Origin: Coffea arabica
Taxonomy: Eukaryota > Streptophyta > Magnoliopsida > Gentianales > Rubiaceae
Length of the DNA stretch: 64,000 nucleotides
NCBI RefSeq assembly: GCF_036785885.1
Contig: NC_092330.1
Coordinates: 19,998,525-20,062,524 of the forward strand
Reading direction: 5' to 3'
Of the stretch, positions 1-8,652 are shown one piece after another; positions within the stretch are counted from its first letter, which is position 1; each line of letters begins with the position of its first letter. The position numbers were made by a program, and so were the translations under genes. Below the pieces are notes generated by a model. That model ran no database searches. It saw only the letters and a list, made by a program, of their open reading frames with translations, and had not been told where the DNA came from.

Positions 1-285
1 GACAAGTCAGGAACGGTACGGCTGGATCGAAGCCCGGTTCGTCGGTCAAAGTTGTCGGCGCAAATGTATAAGCGCAAGCGTGAAGAATCAATTTCAGGAT
101 AATTGAGAGTTGTGCGACGAGGGAAAAAAAAGGTGCAAAGCAACAAGAAAAAAATATAAAAGTAAATAAATAAAAGGATAAGAGGAAATTCATGAATTGA
201 CGCTTAGAATGAATTCGGGTCCAGAAAAGCCAAACTGCTTCACAGGACGTGGCAGTTTAAAAGAATAAAGCGAAAGGAACATGGC
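1..285 (+). other. 5S intergenic spacer, partial, type II
   Basis: Last 285 bases of a type II spacer, cut by the window edge. It carries the variants CCCGGTTCGTCGG and GAAGAATCAATT, shared only with the spacer around 31,935-32,219, and so anchors the large duplication. No gene. Confidence 0.9.
256..263 (+). promoter_or_regulatory. TATA-like box of 5S unit
   Basis: TTTAAAAG at -30 to -23 from the 5S start at 286. In plants a TATA-like box near -28 sets the Pol III start of 5S genes. A GC lies at -16/-15 and a C at -1, as in other plant 5S promoters. The box recurs at the same distance before every 5S locus, whether intact or MITE-split; only the 34-bp fragment at 57578 lacks one. Confidence 0.75.
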
Positions 286-370
286 GGGTGCGATCATACC
301 AGCACTAATGCACCGGATCCCATCAGAACTTCGAAGTTAAGCGTGCTTGGGCGACAGTAGTACTAGGATG

Positions 371-378
371 GGTGACCC
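371..378 (+). repeat. Target-site duplication, left copy
   Basis: GGTGACCC, 5S nt 86-93, repeated at 884-891 directly after the MITE. An intact gene has this octamer once. An equivalent reading is a 6-bp GTGACC duplication with ends CTAGG...CCTAG, because the flanking bases are ambiguous; 8 bp fits hAT elements. Confidence 0.9.
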
Positions 379-401
379 TAGGCCGGTCAACGGGTCGGGT
401 C
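379..401 (+). repeat. Left terminal inverted repeat of MITE
   Basis: About 23 bp starting TAGGCC(G/T)GTCAACGGG. Lineage H has CCGG, lineage D CCTG after TAGG; the opposite end has GGTG. The left end is therefore the degraded one, which may have stopped excision. Confidence 0.8.
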
Positions 402-431
402 TACACCCGGATCCGGATCGGATCCCTGAAA

Positions 432-436
432 TTTTT
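432..436 (+). terminator. Possible Pol III stop in MITE left arm
   Basis: T5 on the sense strand (T6 in lineage D copies, for example 2007-2012). It lies 147 nt after the 5S start, so a transcript begun at the split gene would be expected to end here at roughly 150 nt. A second T6 lies at 483-488. Confidence 0.5.
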
Positions 437-500
437 GCTGGTATGGGTAGGGATTTAATTCCGTTATCCGGATCCGGATCCGTTTTTTCAAACAAAAAAA

Positions 501-533
501 CGGGTCGGATACGGAATATAGTATTCCGACCCG
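501..533. repeat. Internal hairpin of MITE
   Basis: CGGGTCGGA at 501-509 is the exact inverse of TCCGACCCG at 525-533, with an inner GGAATA/TATTCC pair in competition. It resembles the subterminal motifs hAT transposases bind. It recurs in every MITE copy, with the first base altered in the D copies that have ATGGGTCGG. Confidence 0.7.
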
Positions 534-860
534 TACTAGACCCGGATCCGGATATAAATGATTTAACAATTTATAAAAAATATATATTATCAATATAATT
601 TGATTAGGATGATGTATTTGAGTAAAATCAATTTGATTTATTTTCTTATTTGGTTTTTTCTTTGCATTAGCTAGAAATTAGTTTACAAATATATCTTTTT
701 CTCTTTTTTGTTAGAAATTATAAATTTTGGCAAATTTGTTCGGGTAGACCCGACCCGGATCCGAGACTCGCCGGGTCCGGATCCGGAACACCGAATAAAA
801 GACCCGTCGGGTAAACGGGTCGGCTCCGGGTCCGGGTCCGGAATAATGAATTCCGGCCCG

Positions 861-883
861 GACCCGGCCCGTTGACACCCCTA
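861..883 (-). repeat. Right terminal inverted repeat of MITE
   Basis: Read inward: TAGGGGTGTCAACGGGCCGG. This end keeps the TAGGGGTGTCAA form and is invariant in nearly all copies. Confidence 0.8.
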
Positions 884-891
884 GGTGACCC
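884..891 (+). repeat. Target-site duplication, right copy
   Basis: GGTGACCC, continuing into CCTGGG of the 5S gene. Conserved in all MITE copies except those ending at 18677 and 44332, where it reads GGTAACCC. Confidence 0.9.
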
Positions 892-917
892 CCTGGGAAA
901 TCCTCGTGTTGCACCCC

Positions 918-1330
918 TCCCTTTTTTGTTTCGAAATCCAAATTTCCCCTTCGTTCTTTATGCTGTAGTAATTTAGCTCCGTCGGAACGATTGGTTTATA
1001 TTTTGCTTCTCATCGAAGCATGAAGGCGGATCTGAAGGCGCGAGACAAGTCAGGAACGGTACGGCTGGATCGAAACCCGGATCGTCGGTCAAAGTTGTCG
1101 GCGCAAATGTATAAGTGCAAGCGTGAAGGATCAATTTCAGAATAATTGAGAGTTGCGCGACGAGGGAAAAAAAAATGGTGCAAATCAACAAGAAAAAAAT
1201 GTAAAAGTAAATAAATAAAAGGATGAGGGGAAATTCTTGAATTGACGCTTAAAATGAATTCGGGTCCAGAAAAGCCACACTGCTTCACAGGACGGGGCAG
1301 TTTAAAAGAATAAAGCGAAAGGAACATGGC
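918..1330 (+). other. 5S intergenic spacer, type I (exemplar)
   Basis: 413 bp with no gene. It opens with the terminator region, carries GTTGCGCGAC, ATGGTGCAAATC, GGGGAAATTCTTG and GACGGGGCAG, and ends with the TATA-like box and ACATGGC before the 5S start. Type I spacers precede 17 of the 26 intact genes and three split genes (6567, 12846, 38501). Antisense reading frames of 72-122 codons here come from sequence shared by all copies and are not judged real. Confidence 0.9.
922..927 (+). terminator. Pol III terminator of 5S unit
   Basis: T6 starting five bases after the end of the 5S sequence; the same CCCTTTTTTG follows every unit in the window. Confidence 0.85.
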
Positions 1331-1449
1331 GGGTGCGATCATACCAGCACTAATGCACCGGATCCCATCAGAACTCCGAAGTTAAGCGTGCTTGGGCGAG
1401 AGTAGTACTAGGATGGGTGACCCACTGGGAAATCCTCGTGTTGCACCCC
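1331..1449 (+). rRNA. 5S rRNA: 5S rRNA, intact, variant A94/A102
   Basis: Uninterrupted 119-nt gene. Two changes from the consensus: C94 to A (ACCCACTGGG) and G102 to A. Both lie in or next to the C box and helix IV/V. G70 and C46 are consensus. Type I spacer upstream. The same variant recurs at 9698, 15977, 19125, 33265, 41632 and 44780, so it is a homogenised subfamily and may be less active than the consensus type. Confidence 0.95.
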
Positions 1450-1860
1450 TCCCTTTTTTGTTTCGAAATCCAAATTTCCCCTTCGTTCTTTATGCTGTAG
1501 TAATTTAGCTCCGTCGGAACGATTGCTTTATATTTTGCTTCTTATCGAAGCATGAAGGCGGATCTGAAGGCGCGAGACAAGTCAGGAACGGTACGGCTGG
1601 ATCGAAGCCCGGATCGTCGGTCAAAGTTGTCGGCGCAAATGTATAAGCGCAAGCGTGAAGGATCAATTTCAGGATAATTGAGAGTTGTGCGACGAGGGAA
1701 AAAAAAGGTGCAAAGCAACAAGAAAAAAATATAAAAGTAAATAAATAAAAGGATGAGAGGAAATTCATGAATTGACGCTTAGAATGAATTCGGGTCCAGA
1801 AAAGCCAAACTGCTTCACAGGACGTGGCAGTTTAAAAGAATAAAGCGAAAGGAACATGGC
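1450..1860 (+). other. 5S intergenic spacer, type II (exemplar)
   Basis: 411 bp with no gene. Markers are GTTGTGCGAC, AAGGTGCAAAGC, AGGAAATTCATG and GACGTGGCAG. It precedes nearly all MITE-split genes and nine intact ones. It contains the same TATA-like box, T6 terminator and A-rich stretches as type I. Confidence 0.9.
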
Positions 1861-2492
1861 GGGTGCGATCATACCAGCACTAATGCACCGGATCCCATCA
1901 GAACTCCGAAGTTAAGCGTGCTTGGGCGACAGTAGTACTAGGATGGGTGACCCTAGGCCTGTCAACGGGTCGGGTCTAGACACGGATCCGGATCGGATCG
2001 CTGAAATTTTTTCGGGTATGGGTAGGGATTTAATTCCGTTATCCGGATCCGGATCGGTTTTTTCAAACAAAAAAATGGGTCGGATACGGAATATAGTATT
2101 CCGACCCGTATTAGACCCGGATCCGGATATAAATGATTTAATAATTTATAAAAAATATATATTATCAATATAATTTGATTAGGATGATGTATTTGAGTAA
2201 AATCAATTTGATTTATTTTCTTATTTGGTTTTTTCTTTGCATTAGTTAGAAATTAGTTTACAAATATATTTTTTTCTCTTTTTTGTTAGAAATTATAAAT
2301 TTTGGCAAATTTGTTCGGGTAGACCCGACCCGGATCCGAGACTCGCCGGGTCCGGATCCGGAACACAGAATAAAAGACCCGTCGGGTAAACGGGTCGGAT
2401 CCGGGTCCGGGTCCGGAATAATGAATTCCGGCACGGACCCGGCCCGTTGACACCCCTAGGTGACCCCCTGGGAAATCCTCGTGTTGCACCCC
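1861..2492 (+). pseudogene. 5S rRNA gene split by MITE
   Basis: nt 1-93 before and 94-119 after the insert; C46, C70, A102. Type II spacer upstream. Confidence 0.95.
1954..2458 (+). mobile_element. hAT-like MITE, lineage D
   Basis: 505 bp, left end TAGGCCTGTCAAC, both duplications GGTGACCC. Private changes shared only with 33888-34392: TCTAGACACGG near the left end, GGATCGGTTTT, and CCGGCACGG near the right end. Confidence 0.85.
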
Positions 2493-2903
2493 TCCCTTTT
2501 TTGTTTCGAAATCCAAATTTCCCCTTCGTTCTTTATGCTGTAGTAATTTAGCTCCGTCGGAACGATTGCTTTATATTTTGCTTCTCATCGAAGCATGAAG
2601 GCGGATCTGAAGGCGCGAGACAAGTCAGGAACGGTACGGCTGGATCGAAGCCCGGATCGTCGGTCAAAGTTGTCGGCGCAAATGCATAAGCGCAAGCGTG
2701 AAGGATCAATTTCAGGATAATTGAGAGTTGTGCGACGAGGGAAAAAAAAGGTGCAAAGCAACAAGAAAAAAATATAAAAGTAAATAAATAAAAGGATGAG
2801 AGGAAATTCATGAATTGACGCTTAGAATGAATTCGGGTCCAGAAAAGCCAAACTGCTTCACAGGACGTGGCAGTTTAAAAGAATAAAGCGAAAGGAACAT
2901 GGC

Positions 2904-3535
2904 GGGTGCGATCATACCAGCACTAATGCACCGGATCCCATCAGAACTTCGAAGTTAAGCGTGCTTGGGCGACAGTAGTACTAGGATGGGTGACCCTAGG
3001 CCGGTCAACGGGTCGGGTCTACACCCGGATCCGGATCGGATCCCTGAAATTTTTGCGGGTATGGGTAGGGATTTAATTCCGTTATCCGGATCCGGATCCG
3101 TTTTTTCAAACAAAAAAACGGGTCGGATACGGAATATAGTATTCCGACCCGTATTAGACCCGGATTCGGATATAAATGATTTAATAATTTATAAAAAATA
3201 TATATTATCAATATAATTTGATTAGGATGATGTATTTGAGTAAAATCAATTTGATTTATTTTCTTATTTGGTTTTTTCTTTGCATTAGCTAGAAATTAGT
3301 TTACAAATATATCTTTTTCTCTTTTTTGTTAGAAATTATAAATTTTGGCAAATTTGTTCGGGTAGACCCGACCCGGATCCGAGACTCGCCGGGTCCGGAT
3401 CCGGAACACCGAATAAAAGACCCGTCGGGTAAACGGGTCGGCTCCGGGTCCGGGTCCGGAATAATGAATTCCGGCCCGGACCCGGCCCGTTGACACCCCT
3501 AGGTGACCCCCTGGGAAATCCTCGTGTTGAACCCC
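2904..3535 (+). pseudogene. 5S rRNA gene split by MITE
   Basis: T46, C70, A102, and C114 to A in the 3' part (GTTGAACCCC), a change shared with 26455, 34838 and 52110. Confidence 0.95.
2997..3501 (+). mobile_element. hAT-like MITE, lineage H
   Basis: 505 bp, left end TAGGCCGGTCAAC. Marker CCCGGATTCGG in place of CCCGGATCCGG, shared with the copies at 26548, 34931, 52203 and 59161. Confidence 0.85.
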
Positions 3536-3918
3536 TCCCTTTTTTGTTTCGAAATCCAAATTTTCCCTTCGTTCTTTATGCTGTAGTAATTTAGCTCCGT
3601 CGGAACGATTGCTTTATATTTTGCTTCTCATCGAAGCATGAAGGCGGATCTGAAGGCGCGAGACAAGTCAGGAACGGTACGGCTGGATCGAAGCCCGGAT
3701 CGTCGGTCAAAGTTGTCGGCGCAAATGTATAAGCGCAAGCGTGAAGGATCAATTTCAGGATAATTGAGAATTGCGCGACGAGGGAAAAAAAAATGGTGCA
3801 AATCAACAAGAAAAAAATGTAAAAGTAAATAAATAAAAGGATGAGGGGAAATTCTTGAATTGACGCTTAAAATGAATTCGGGTCCAGAAAAGCCACACTG
3901 CTTCACAGGACGGGGCAG

Positions 3919-3926
3919 TTTAAAAG
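3919..3926 (+). promoter_or_regulatory. TATA-like box of an intact 5S gene
   Basis: TTTAAAAG at -30 to -23 before the consensus gene at 3949, in a type I spacer. It is the same element as before split copies, so loss of function in those lies in the internal promoter. Confidence 0.75.
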
Positions 3927-3948
3927 AATAAAGCGAAAGGAACATGGC

Positions 3949-4067
3949 GGGTGCGATCATACCAGCACTAATGCACCGGATCCCATCAGAACTCCGAAGT
4001 TAAGCGTGCTTGGGCGAGAGTAGTACTAGGATGGGTGACCCCCTGGGAAGTCCTCGTGTTGCACCCC
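3949..4067 (+). rRNA. 5S rRNA: 5S rRNA, intact, consensus
   Basis: 119-nt 5S rRNA gene matching the flowering-plant sequence throughout. Its RNA is part of the large ribosomal subunit and is made by Pol III with TFIIIA, TFIIIC and TFIIIB. Ends GGGTGC and GCACCC pair as helix I. The internal control region is whole: A box near 3998-4012, intermediate element near 4015-4020, C box near 4028-4045 including the single GGTGACCC at 4034-4041. A TATA-like box lies at 3919-3926 and a T6 stop at 4072-4077. Eleven genes in the window share this exact sequence (3949, 22271, 23839, 29072, 30647, 35883, 47926, 49494, 54727, 56302, 60113) and are the best candidates for active copies. Both neighbours carry the MITE. 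Confidence 0.98.
3998..4045 (+). promoter_or_regulatory. Internal control region (A box, IE, C box)
   Basis: 5S nt 50-97. By position relative to known eukaryotic 5S genes it holds the A box (nt 50-64), intermediate element (67-72) and C box (about 80-97). The MITE enters between nt 93 and 94 in split copies, inside the C box. Confidence 0.8.
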
Positions 4068-4071
4068 TCCC

Positions 4072-4077
4072 TTTTTT
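4072..4077 (+). terminator. Pol III terminator
   Basis: T6 starting five bases after the gene ending at 4067. Confidence 0.85.
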
Positions 4078-4478
4078 GTTTCGAAATCCAAATTTCCCCT
4101 TCGTTCTTTATGCTGTAGTAATTTAGCTCCGTCGGAACGATTGCTTGATATTTTGCTTCTCATCGAAGCATGAAGGCGGATCTGAAGGCGCGAGACAAGT
4201 CAGGAACGGTACGGCTGGATCGAAGCCCGGATCGTCGGTCAAAGTTGTCGGCGCAAATGTATAAGCGGAAGCGTGAAGGATCAATTTCAGGATAATTGAG
4301 AGTTGTGCGACGAGGGAAAAAAAAGGTGCAAAGCAACAAGAAAAAAATATAAAAGTAAATAAATAAAAGGATGAGAGGAAATTCATGAATTGACGCTTAG
4401 AATGAATTCGGGTCCAGAAAAGCCAAACTGCTTCACAGGACGTGGCAGTTTAAAAGAATAAAGCGAAAGGAACATGGC

Positions 4479-5110
4479 GGGTGCGATCATACCAGCACTA
4501 ATGCACCGGATCCCATCAGAACTCCGAAGTTAAGCGTGCTTGGGCGACAGTAGTACTAGGATGGGTGACCCTAGGCCTGTCAACGGGTCGGGTCTAGACC
4601 CGGATCCGGATCGGATCGCTGAAATTTTTTCGGGTATGGGTAGGGATTTAATTCCGTTATCCGGATCCGGATCCGTTTTTTCAAACAAAAAAACGGGTCG
4701 GATACGGAATATAGTATTCCGACCCGTATTAGACCCGGATCCGGATATAAATGATTTAATAATTTATAAAAAATATATATTATCAATATAATTTGATTAG
4801 GATGATGTATTTGAGTAAAATCAATTTGATTTATTTTCTTATTTGGTTTTTTCTTTGCATTAGTTAGAAATTAGTTTACAAATATATTTTTTTCTCTTTT
4901 TTGTTAGAAATTATAAATTTTGGCAAATTTGTTCGGGTAGACCCGACCCGGATCCGAGACTCGCCGGGTCCGGATCCGGAACACCGAATAAAAGACCCGT
5001 CGGGTAAACGGGTCGGATCCGGGTCCGGGTCCGGAATAATGAATTCCGGCCCGGACCCGGCCCGTTGACACCCCTAGGTGACCCCCTGGGAAGTCCTCGT
5101 GTTGCACCCC
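4479..5110 (+). pseudogene. 5S rRNA gene split by MITE
   Basis: C46, C70, but G102 (consensus) in the 3' part, unlike almost all other split copies; only 36413 shares this. The 3' half therefore probably came by exchange with an intact gene. Confidence 0.95.
4572..5076 (+). mobile_element. hAT-like MITE, lineage D
   Basis: 505 bp, left end TAGGCCTGTCAAC, with ACACCGAATAA in the right arm (H-like state). Confidence 0.85.
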
Positions 5111-5521
5111 TCCCTTTTTTGTTTCGAAATCCAAATTTCCCCTTCGTTCTTTATGCTGTAGTAATTTAGCTCCGTCGGAACGATTGCTTGATATTTTGCT
5201 TCTCATCGAAGCATGAAGGCGGATCTGAAGGCGCGAGACAAGTCAGGAACGGTACGGCTGGATCGAAGCCCGGATCGTCGGTCAAAGTTGTCGGCGCAAA
5301 TGTATAAGCGGAAGCGTGAAGGATCAATTTCAGGATAATTGAGAGTTGTGCGACGAGGGAAAAAAAAGGTGCAAAGCAACAAGAAAAAAATATAAAAGTA
5401 AATAAATAAAAGGATGAGAGGAAATTCATGAATTGACGCTTAGAATGAATTCGGGTCCAGAAAAGCCAAACTGCTTCACAGGACGTGGCAGTTTAAAAGA
5501 ATAAAGCGAAAGGAACATGGC

Positions 5522-6153
5522 GGGTGCGATCATACCAGCACTAATGCACCGGATCCCATCAGAACTCCGAAGTTAAGCGTGCTTGGGCGACAGTAGTACT
5601 AGGATGGGTGACCCTAGGCCTGTCAACGGGTCGGGTCTAGACCCGGATCCGGATCGGATCGCTGAAATTTTTTCGGGTATGGGTAGGGATTTAATTCCGT
5701 TATCCGGATCCGGATCCGTTTTTTCAAACAAAAAAACGGGTCGGATACGGAATATAGTATTCCGACCCGTATTAGACCCGGATCCGGATACAAATGATTT
5801 AATAATTTATAAAAAATATATATTATCAATATAATTTGATTAGGATGATGTATTTGAGTAAAATCAATTTGATTTATTTTCTTATTTGGTTTTTTCTTTG
5901 CATTAGTTAGAAATTAGTTTACAAATATATTTTTTTCTCTTTTTTGTTAGAAATTATAAATTTTGGCAAATTTGTTCGGGTAGACCCGACCCGGATCCGA
6001 GACTCGCCGGGTCCGGATCCGGAACACCGAATAAAAGACCCGTCGGGTAAACGGGTCGGATCCGGGTCCGGGTCCGGAATAATGAATTCCGGCCCGGACC
6101 CGGCCCGTTGACACCCCTAGGTGACCCCCTGGGAAATCCTCGTGTTGCACCCC
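5522..6153 (+). pseudogene. 5S rRNA gene split by MITE
   Basis: C46, C70, A102. The preceding spacer has the markers GCTTGATATT and AAGCGGAAGCG, also seen before 4479, 36413, 37456 and 60643. Confidence 0.95.
5615..6119 (+). mobile_element. hAT-like MITE, lineage D
   Basis: 505 bp, left end TAGGCCTGTCAAC. Marker GGATACAAATG, shared with 37549-38053. Its right half is the upstream parent of the crossover at 12,269-12,326. Confidence 0.85.
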
Positions 6154-6566
6154 TCCCTTTTTTGTTTCGAAATCCAAATTTCCCCTTCGTTCTTTATGCT
6201 GTAGTAATTTAGCTCCGTCGGAACGATTGCTTTATATTTTGCTTCTCATCGAAGCATGAAGGCGGATCTGAAGGCGCGAGACAAGTCAGGAACGGTACGG
6301 CTGGATCGAAACCCGGATCGTCGGTCAAAGTTGTCGGCGCAAATGTATAAGTGCAAGCGTGAAGGATCAATTTCAGAATAATTGAGAGTTGCGCGACGAG
6401 GGAAAAAAAAATGGTGCAAATCAACAAGAAAAAAATGTAAAAGTAAATAAATAAAAGGATGAGGGGAAATTCTTGAATTGACGCTTAAAATGAATTCGGG
6501 TCCAGAAAAGCCACACTGCTTCACAGGACGGGGCAGTTTAAAAGAATAAAGCGAAAGGAACATGGC

Positions 6567-7198
6567 GGGTGCGATCATACCAGCACTAATGCACCGGATC
6601 CCATCAGAACTTCGAAGTTAAGCGTGCTTGGGCGACAGTAGTACTAGGATGGGTGACCCTAGGCCGGTCAACGGGTCGGGTCTAGACCCGGATCCGGATC
6701 GGATCGCTGAAATTTTTTCGGGTATGGGTAGGGATTTAATTCCGTTATCCGGATCCGGATCCGTTTTTTCAAACAAAAAAACGGGTCGGATACGGAATAT
6801 AGTATTCCGACCCGTATTAGACCCGGATCCGGATATAAATGATTTAATAATTTATAAAAAATATATATTATCAATATAATTTGATTAGGATGATGTATTT
6901 GAGTAAAATCAATTTGATTTATTTTCTTATTTGGTTTTTTCTTTGCATTAGTTAGAAATTAGTTTACAAATATATTTTTTTCTCTTTTTTGTTAGAAATT
7001 ATAAATTTTGGCAAATTTGTTCGGGTAGACCCGACCCGGATCCGAGACTCGCCGGGTCCGGATCCGGAACACAGAATAAAAGACCCGTCGGGTAAACGGG
7101 TCGGATCCGGGTCCGGGTCCGGAATAATGAATTCCGGCCCGGACCCGGCCCGTTGACACCCCTAGGTGACCCCCTGGGAAATCCTCGTGTTGCACCCC
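6567..7198 (+). pseudogene. 5S rRNA gene split by MITE
   Basis: T46, C70, A102. One of three split copies preceded by a type I spacer (also 12846 and 38501). Confidence 0.95.
6660..7164 (+). mobile_element. hAT-like MITE, lineage D with H-type left end
   Basis: 505 bp, left end TAGGCCGGTCAAC (H state) followed by TCTAGACC (D state), so the two lineages have recombined within the first 25 bases. Confidence 0.85.
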
Positions 7199-7609
7199 TC
7201 CCTTTTTTGTTTCGAAATCCAAATTTCCCCTTCGTTCTTTATGCTGTAGTAATTTAGCTCCGTCGGAACGATTGCTTTATATTTTGCTTCTCATCGAAGC
7301 ATGAAGGCGGATCTGAAGGCGCGAGACAAGTCAGGAACGGTACGGCTGGATCGAAGCCCGGATCGTCGGTCAAAGTTGTCGGCGCAAATGTATAAGCGCA
7401 AGCGTGAAGGATCAATTTCAGGATAATTGAGAGTTGTGCGACGAGGGAAAAAAAAGGTGCAAAGCAACAAGAAAAAAATATAAAAGTAAATAAATAAAAG
7501 GATGAGAGGAAATTCATGAATTGACGCTTAGAATGAATTCGGGTCCAGAAAAGCCAAACTGCTTCACAGGACGTGGCAGTTTAAAAGAATAAAGCGAAAG
7601 GAACATGGC

Positions 7610-8241
7610 GGGTGCGATCATACCAGCACTAATGCACCGGATCCCATCAGAACTCCGAAGTTAAGCGTGCTTGGGCGACAGTAGTACTAGGATGGGTGAC
7701 CCTAGGCCTGTCAACGGGTCGGGTCTAGACCCGGATCCGGATCGGATCGCTGAAATTTTTTCGGGTATGGGTAGGGATTTAATTCCGTTATCCGGATCCG
7801 GATCCGTTTTTTCAAACAAAAAAATGGGTCGGATACGGAATATAGTATTCCGACCCGTATTAGACCCGGATCCGGATATAAATGATTTAATAATTTATAA
7901 AAAATATATATTATCAATATAATTTGATTAGGATGATGTATTTGAGTAAAATCAATTTGATTTATTTTCTTATTTGGTTTTTTCTTTGCATTAGTTAGAA
8001 ATTAGTTTACAAATATATTTTTTTCTCTTTTTTGTTAGAAATTATAAATTTTGGCAAATTTGTTCGGGTAGACCCGACCCGGATCCGAGACTCGCCGGGT
8101 CCGGATCCGGAACACAGAATAAAAGACCCGTCGGGTAAACGGGTCGGATCCGGGTCCGGCTCCGGAATAATGAATTCCGGCCCGGACCCGGCCCGTTGAC
8201 ACCCCTAGGTGACCCCCTGGGAAATCCTCGTGTTTCACCCC
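7610..8241 (+). pseudogene. 5S rRNA gene split by MITE
   Basis: C46, C70, A102, and G113 to T (GTGTTTCACCCC), a change shared with 10228, 13889, 16507, 19655, 39544, 42162 and 45310. Confidence 0.95.
7703..8207 (+). mobile_element. hAT-like MITE, lineage D
   Basis: 505 bp, left end TAGGCCTGTCAAC, ATGGGTCGG in the hairpin arm and GTCCGGCTCCGG in the right arm. Confidence 0.85.
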
Positions 8242-8652
8242 TCCCTTTTTTGTTTCGAAATCCAAATTTCCCCTTCGTTCTTTATGCTGTAGTAATTTAG
8301 CTCCGTCGGAACGATTGCTTTATATTTTGCTTCTCATCGAAGCATGAAGGCGGATCTGAAGGCGCGAGACAAGTCAGGAACGGTACGGCTGGATCGAAGC
8401 CCGGATCGTCGGTCAAAGTTGTCGGCGCAAATGCATAAGCGCAAGCGTGAAGGATCAATTTCAGGATAATTGAGAGTTGTGCGACGAGGGAAAAAAAAGG
8501 TGCAAAGCAACAAGAAAAAAATATAAAAGTAAATAAATAAAAGGATAAGAGGAAATTCATGAATTGACGCTTAGAATGAATTCGGGTCCAGAAAAGCCAA
8601 ACTGCTTCACAGGACGTGGCAGTTTAAAAGAATAAAGCGAAAGGAACATGGC

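Larger units (their letters stand above)
379..883 (+). mobile_element. Non-autonomous hAT-like MITE, lineage H
   Basis: 505-bp insert in a 5S gene with imperfect terminal inverted repeats of about 23 bp. The left end is TAGGCCGGTCAACGGGTCGG; the right end read inward is TAGGGGTGTCAACGGGCCGG. The two differ at the three bases after TAGG and at one later base. Flanks are an 8-bp GGTGACCC duplication. The arms are GC-rich and full of short CGGGTCGG / CCGGATCC motifs in both orientations; the middle (about 550-730) is AT-rich. Arms at 501-509 and 525-533 form an inner hairpin. No transposase or other credible reading frame is present, so it would have needed a partner element to move. TAGGGGTGTCAA-type ends with 8-bp duplications are known from plant hAT elements; a Mutator-like origin (9-bp duplication) fits less well. 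All copies here share one insertion site, so they spread by array turnover and not by repeated transposition. Confidence 0.85.
286..917 (+). pseudogene. 5S rRNA gene split by hAT-like MITE
   Basis: The 5S sequence runs from 286 to 378 (nt 1-93), is broken by the insert at 379-883, and resumes at 884 with a second GGTGACCC followed by nt 94-119. The insertion falls inside the internal C box (about nt 80-97), which TFIIIA needs; the A box (about nt 50-64) and intermediate element (nt 67-72) are intact. The insert also opens the helix IV/loop region (GGG-TGA-CCC), so no normal 5S RNA can be made. Variants: T46, C70, A102. C70 is present in every MITE-split copy of the window and is absent from most intact genes, which marks the founder haplotype. 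The spacer upstream is type II. The gene could still start Pol III transcription, because the upstream box and start site are unchanged. Confidence 0.95.

Noticed and set aside
387-598. Repeated small reading frames on both strands within the MITE (68, 76 and 83 codons)
   Set aside because: They follow from GC-rich arms with CCGGATCC repeats, overlap each other on opposite strands, and resemble no known protein. They recur only because the units are copies.
379-883. LTR fragment or SINE as the identity of the insert
   Set aside because: Inverted TAGG...CCTA ends and an 8-bp target duplication point to a DNA transposon. There is no poly(A) or simple-repeat tail, no TG...CA ends, and no internal Pol III boxes of its own that I can see.
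379-883. Mutator-like MITE
   Set aside because: Mutator elements usually make 9-bp duplications and have longer terminal repeats. The best reading here is 8 bp with short ends; ambiguity at the flanking bases leaves some doubt.
379-883. The insert as a spliced intron or group I/II intron in 5S
   Set aside because: It is flanked by a target duplication and inverted ends, lacks intron core motifs that I can recognise, and is absent from a third of the genes.
1505-1768. Antisense frames of 72-122 codons in spacers, with a hydrophobic start
   Set aside because: They run through the 5S spacer into the region before the gene and change frame between type I and II spacers by small length differences. 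The hydrophobic stretch is the reverse of A-rich spacer sequence.
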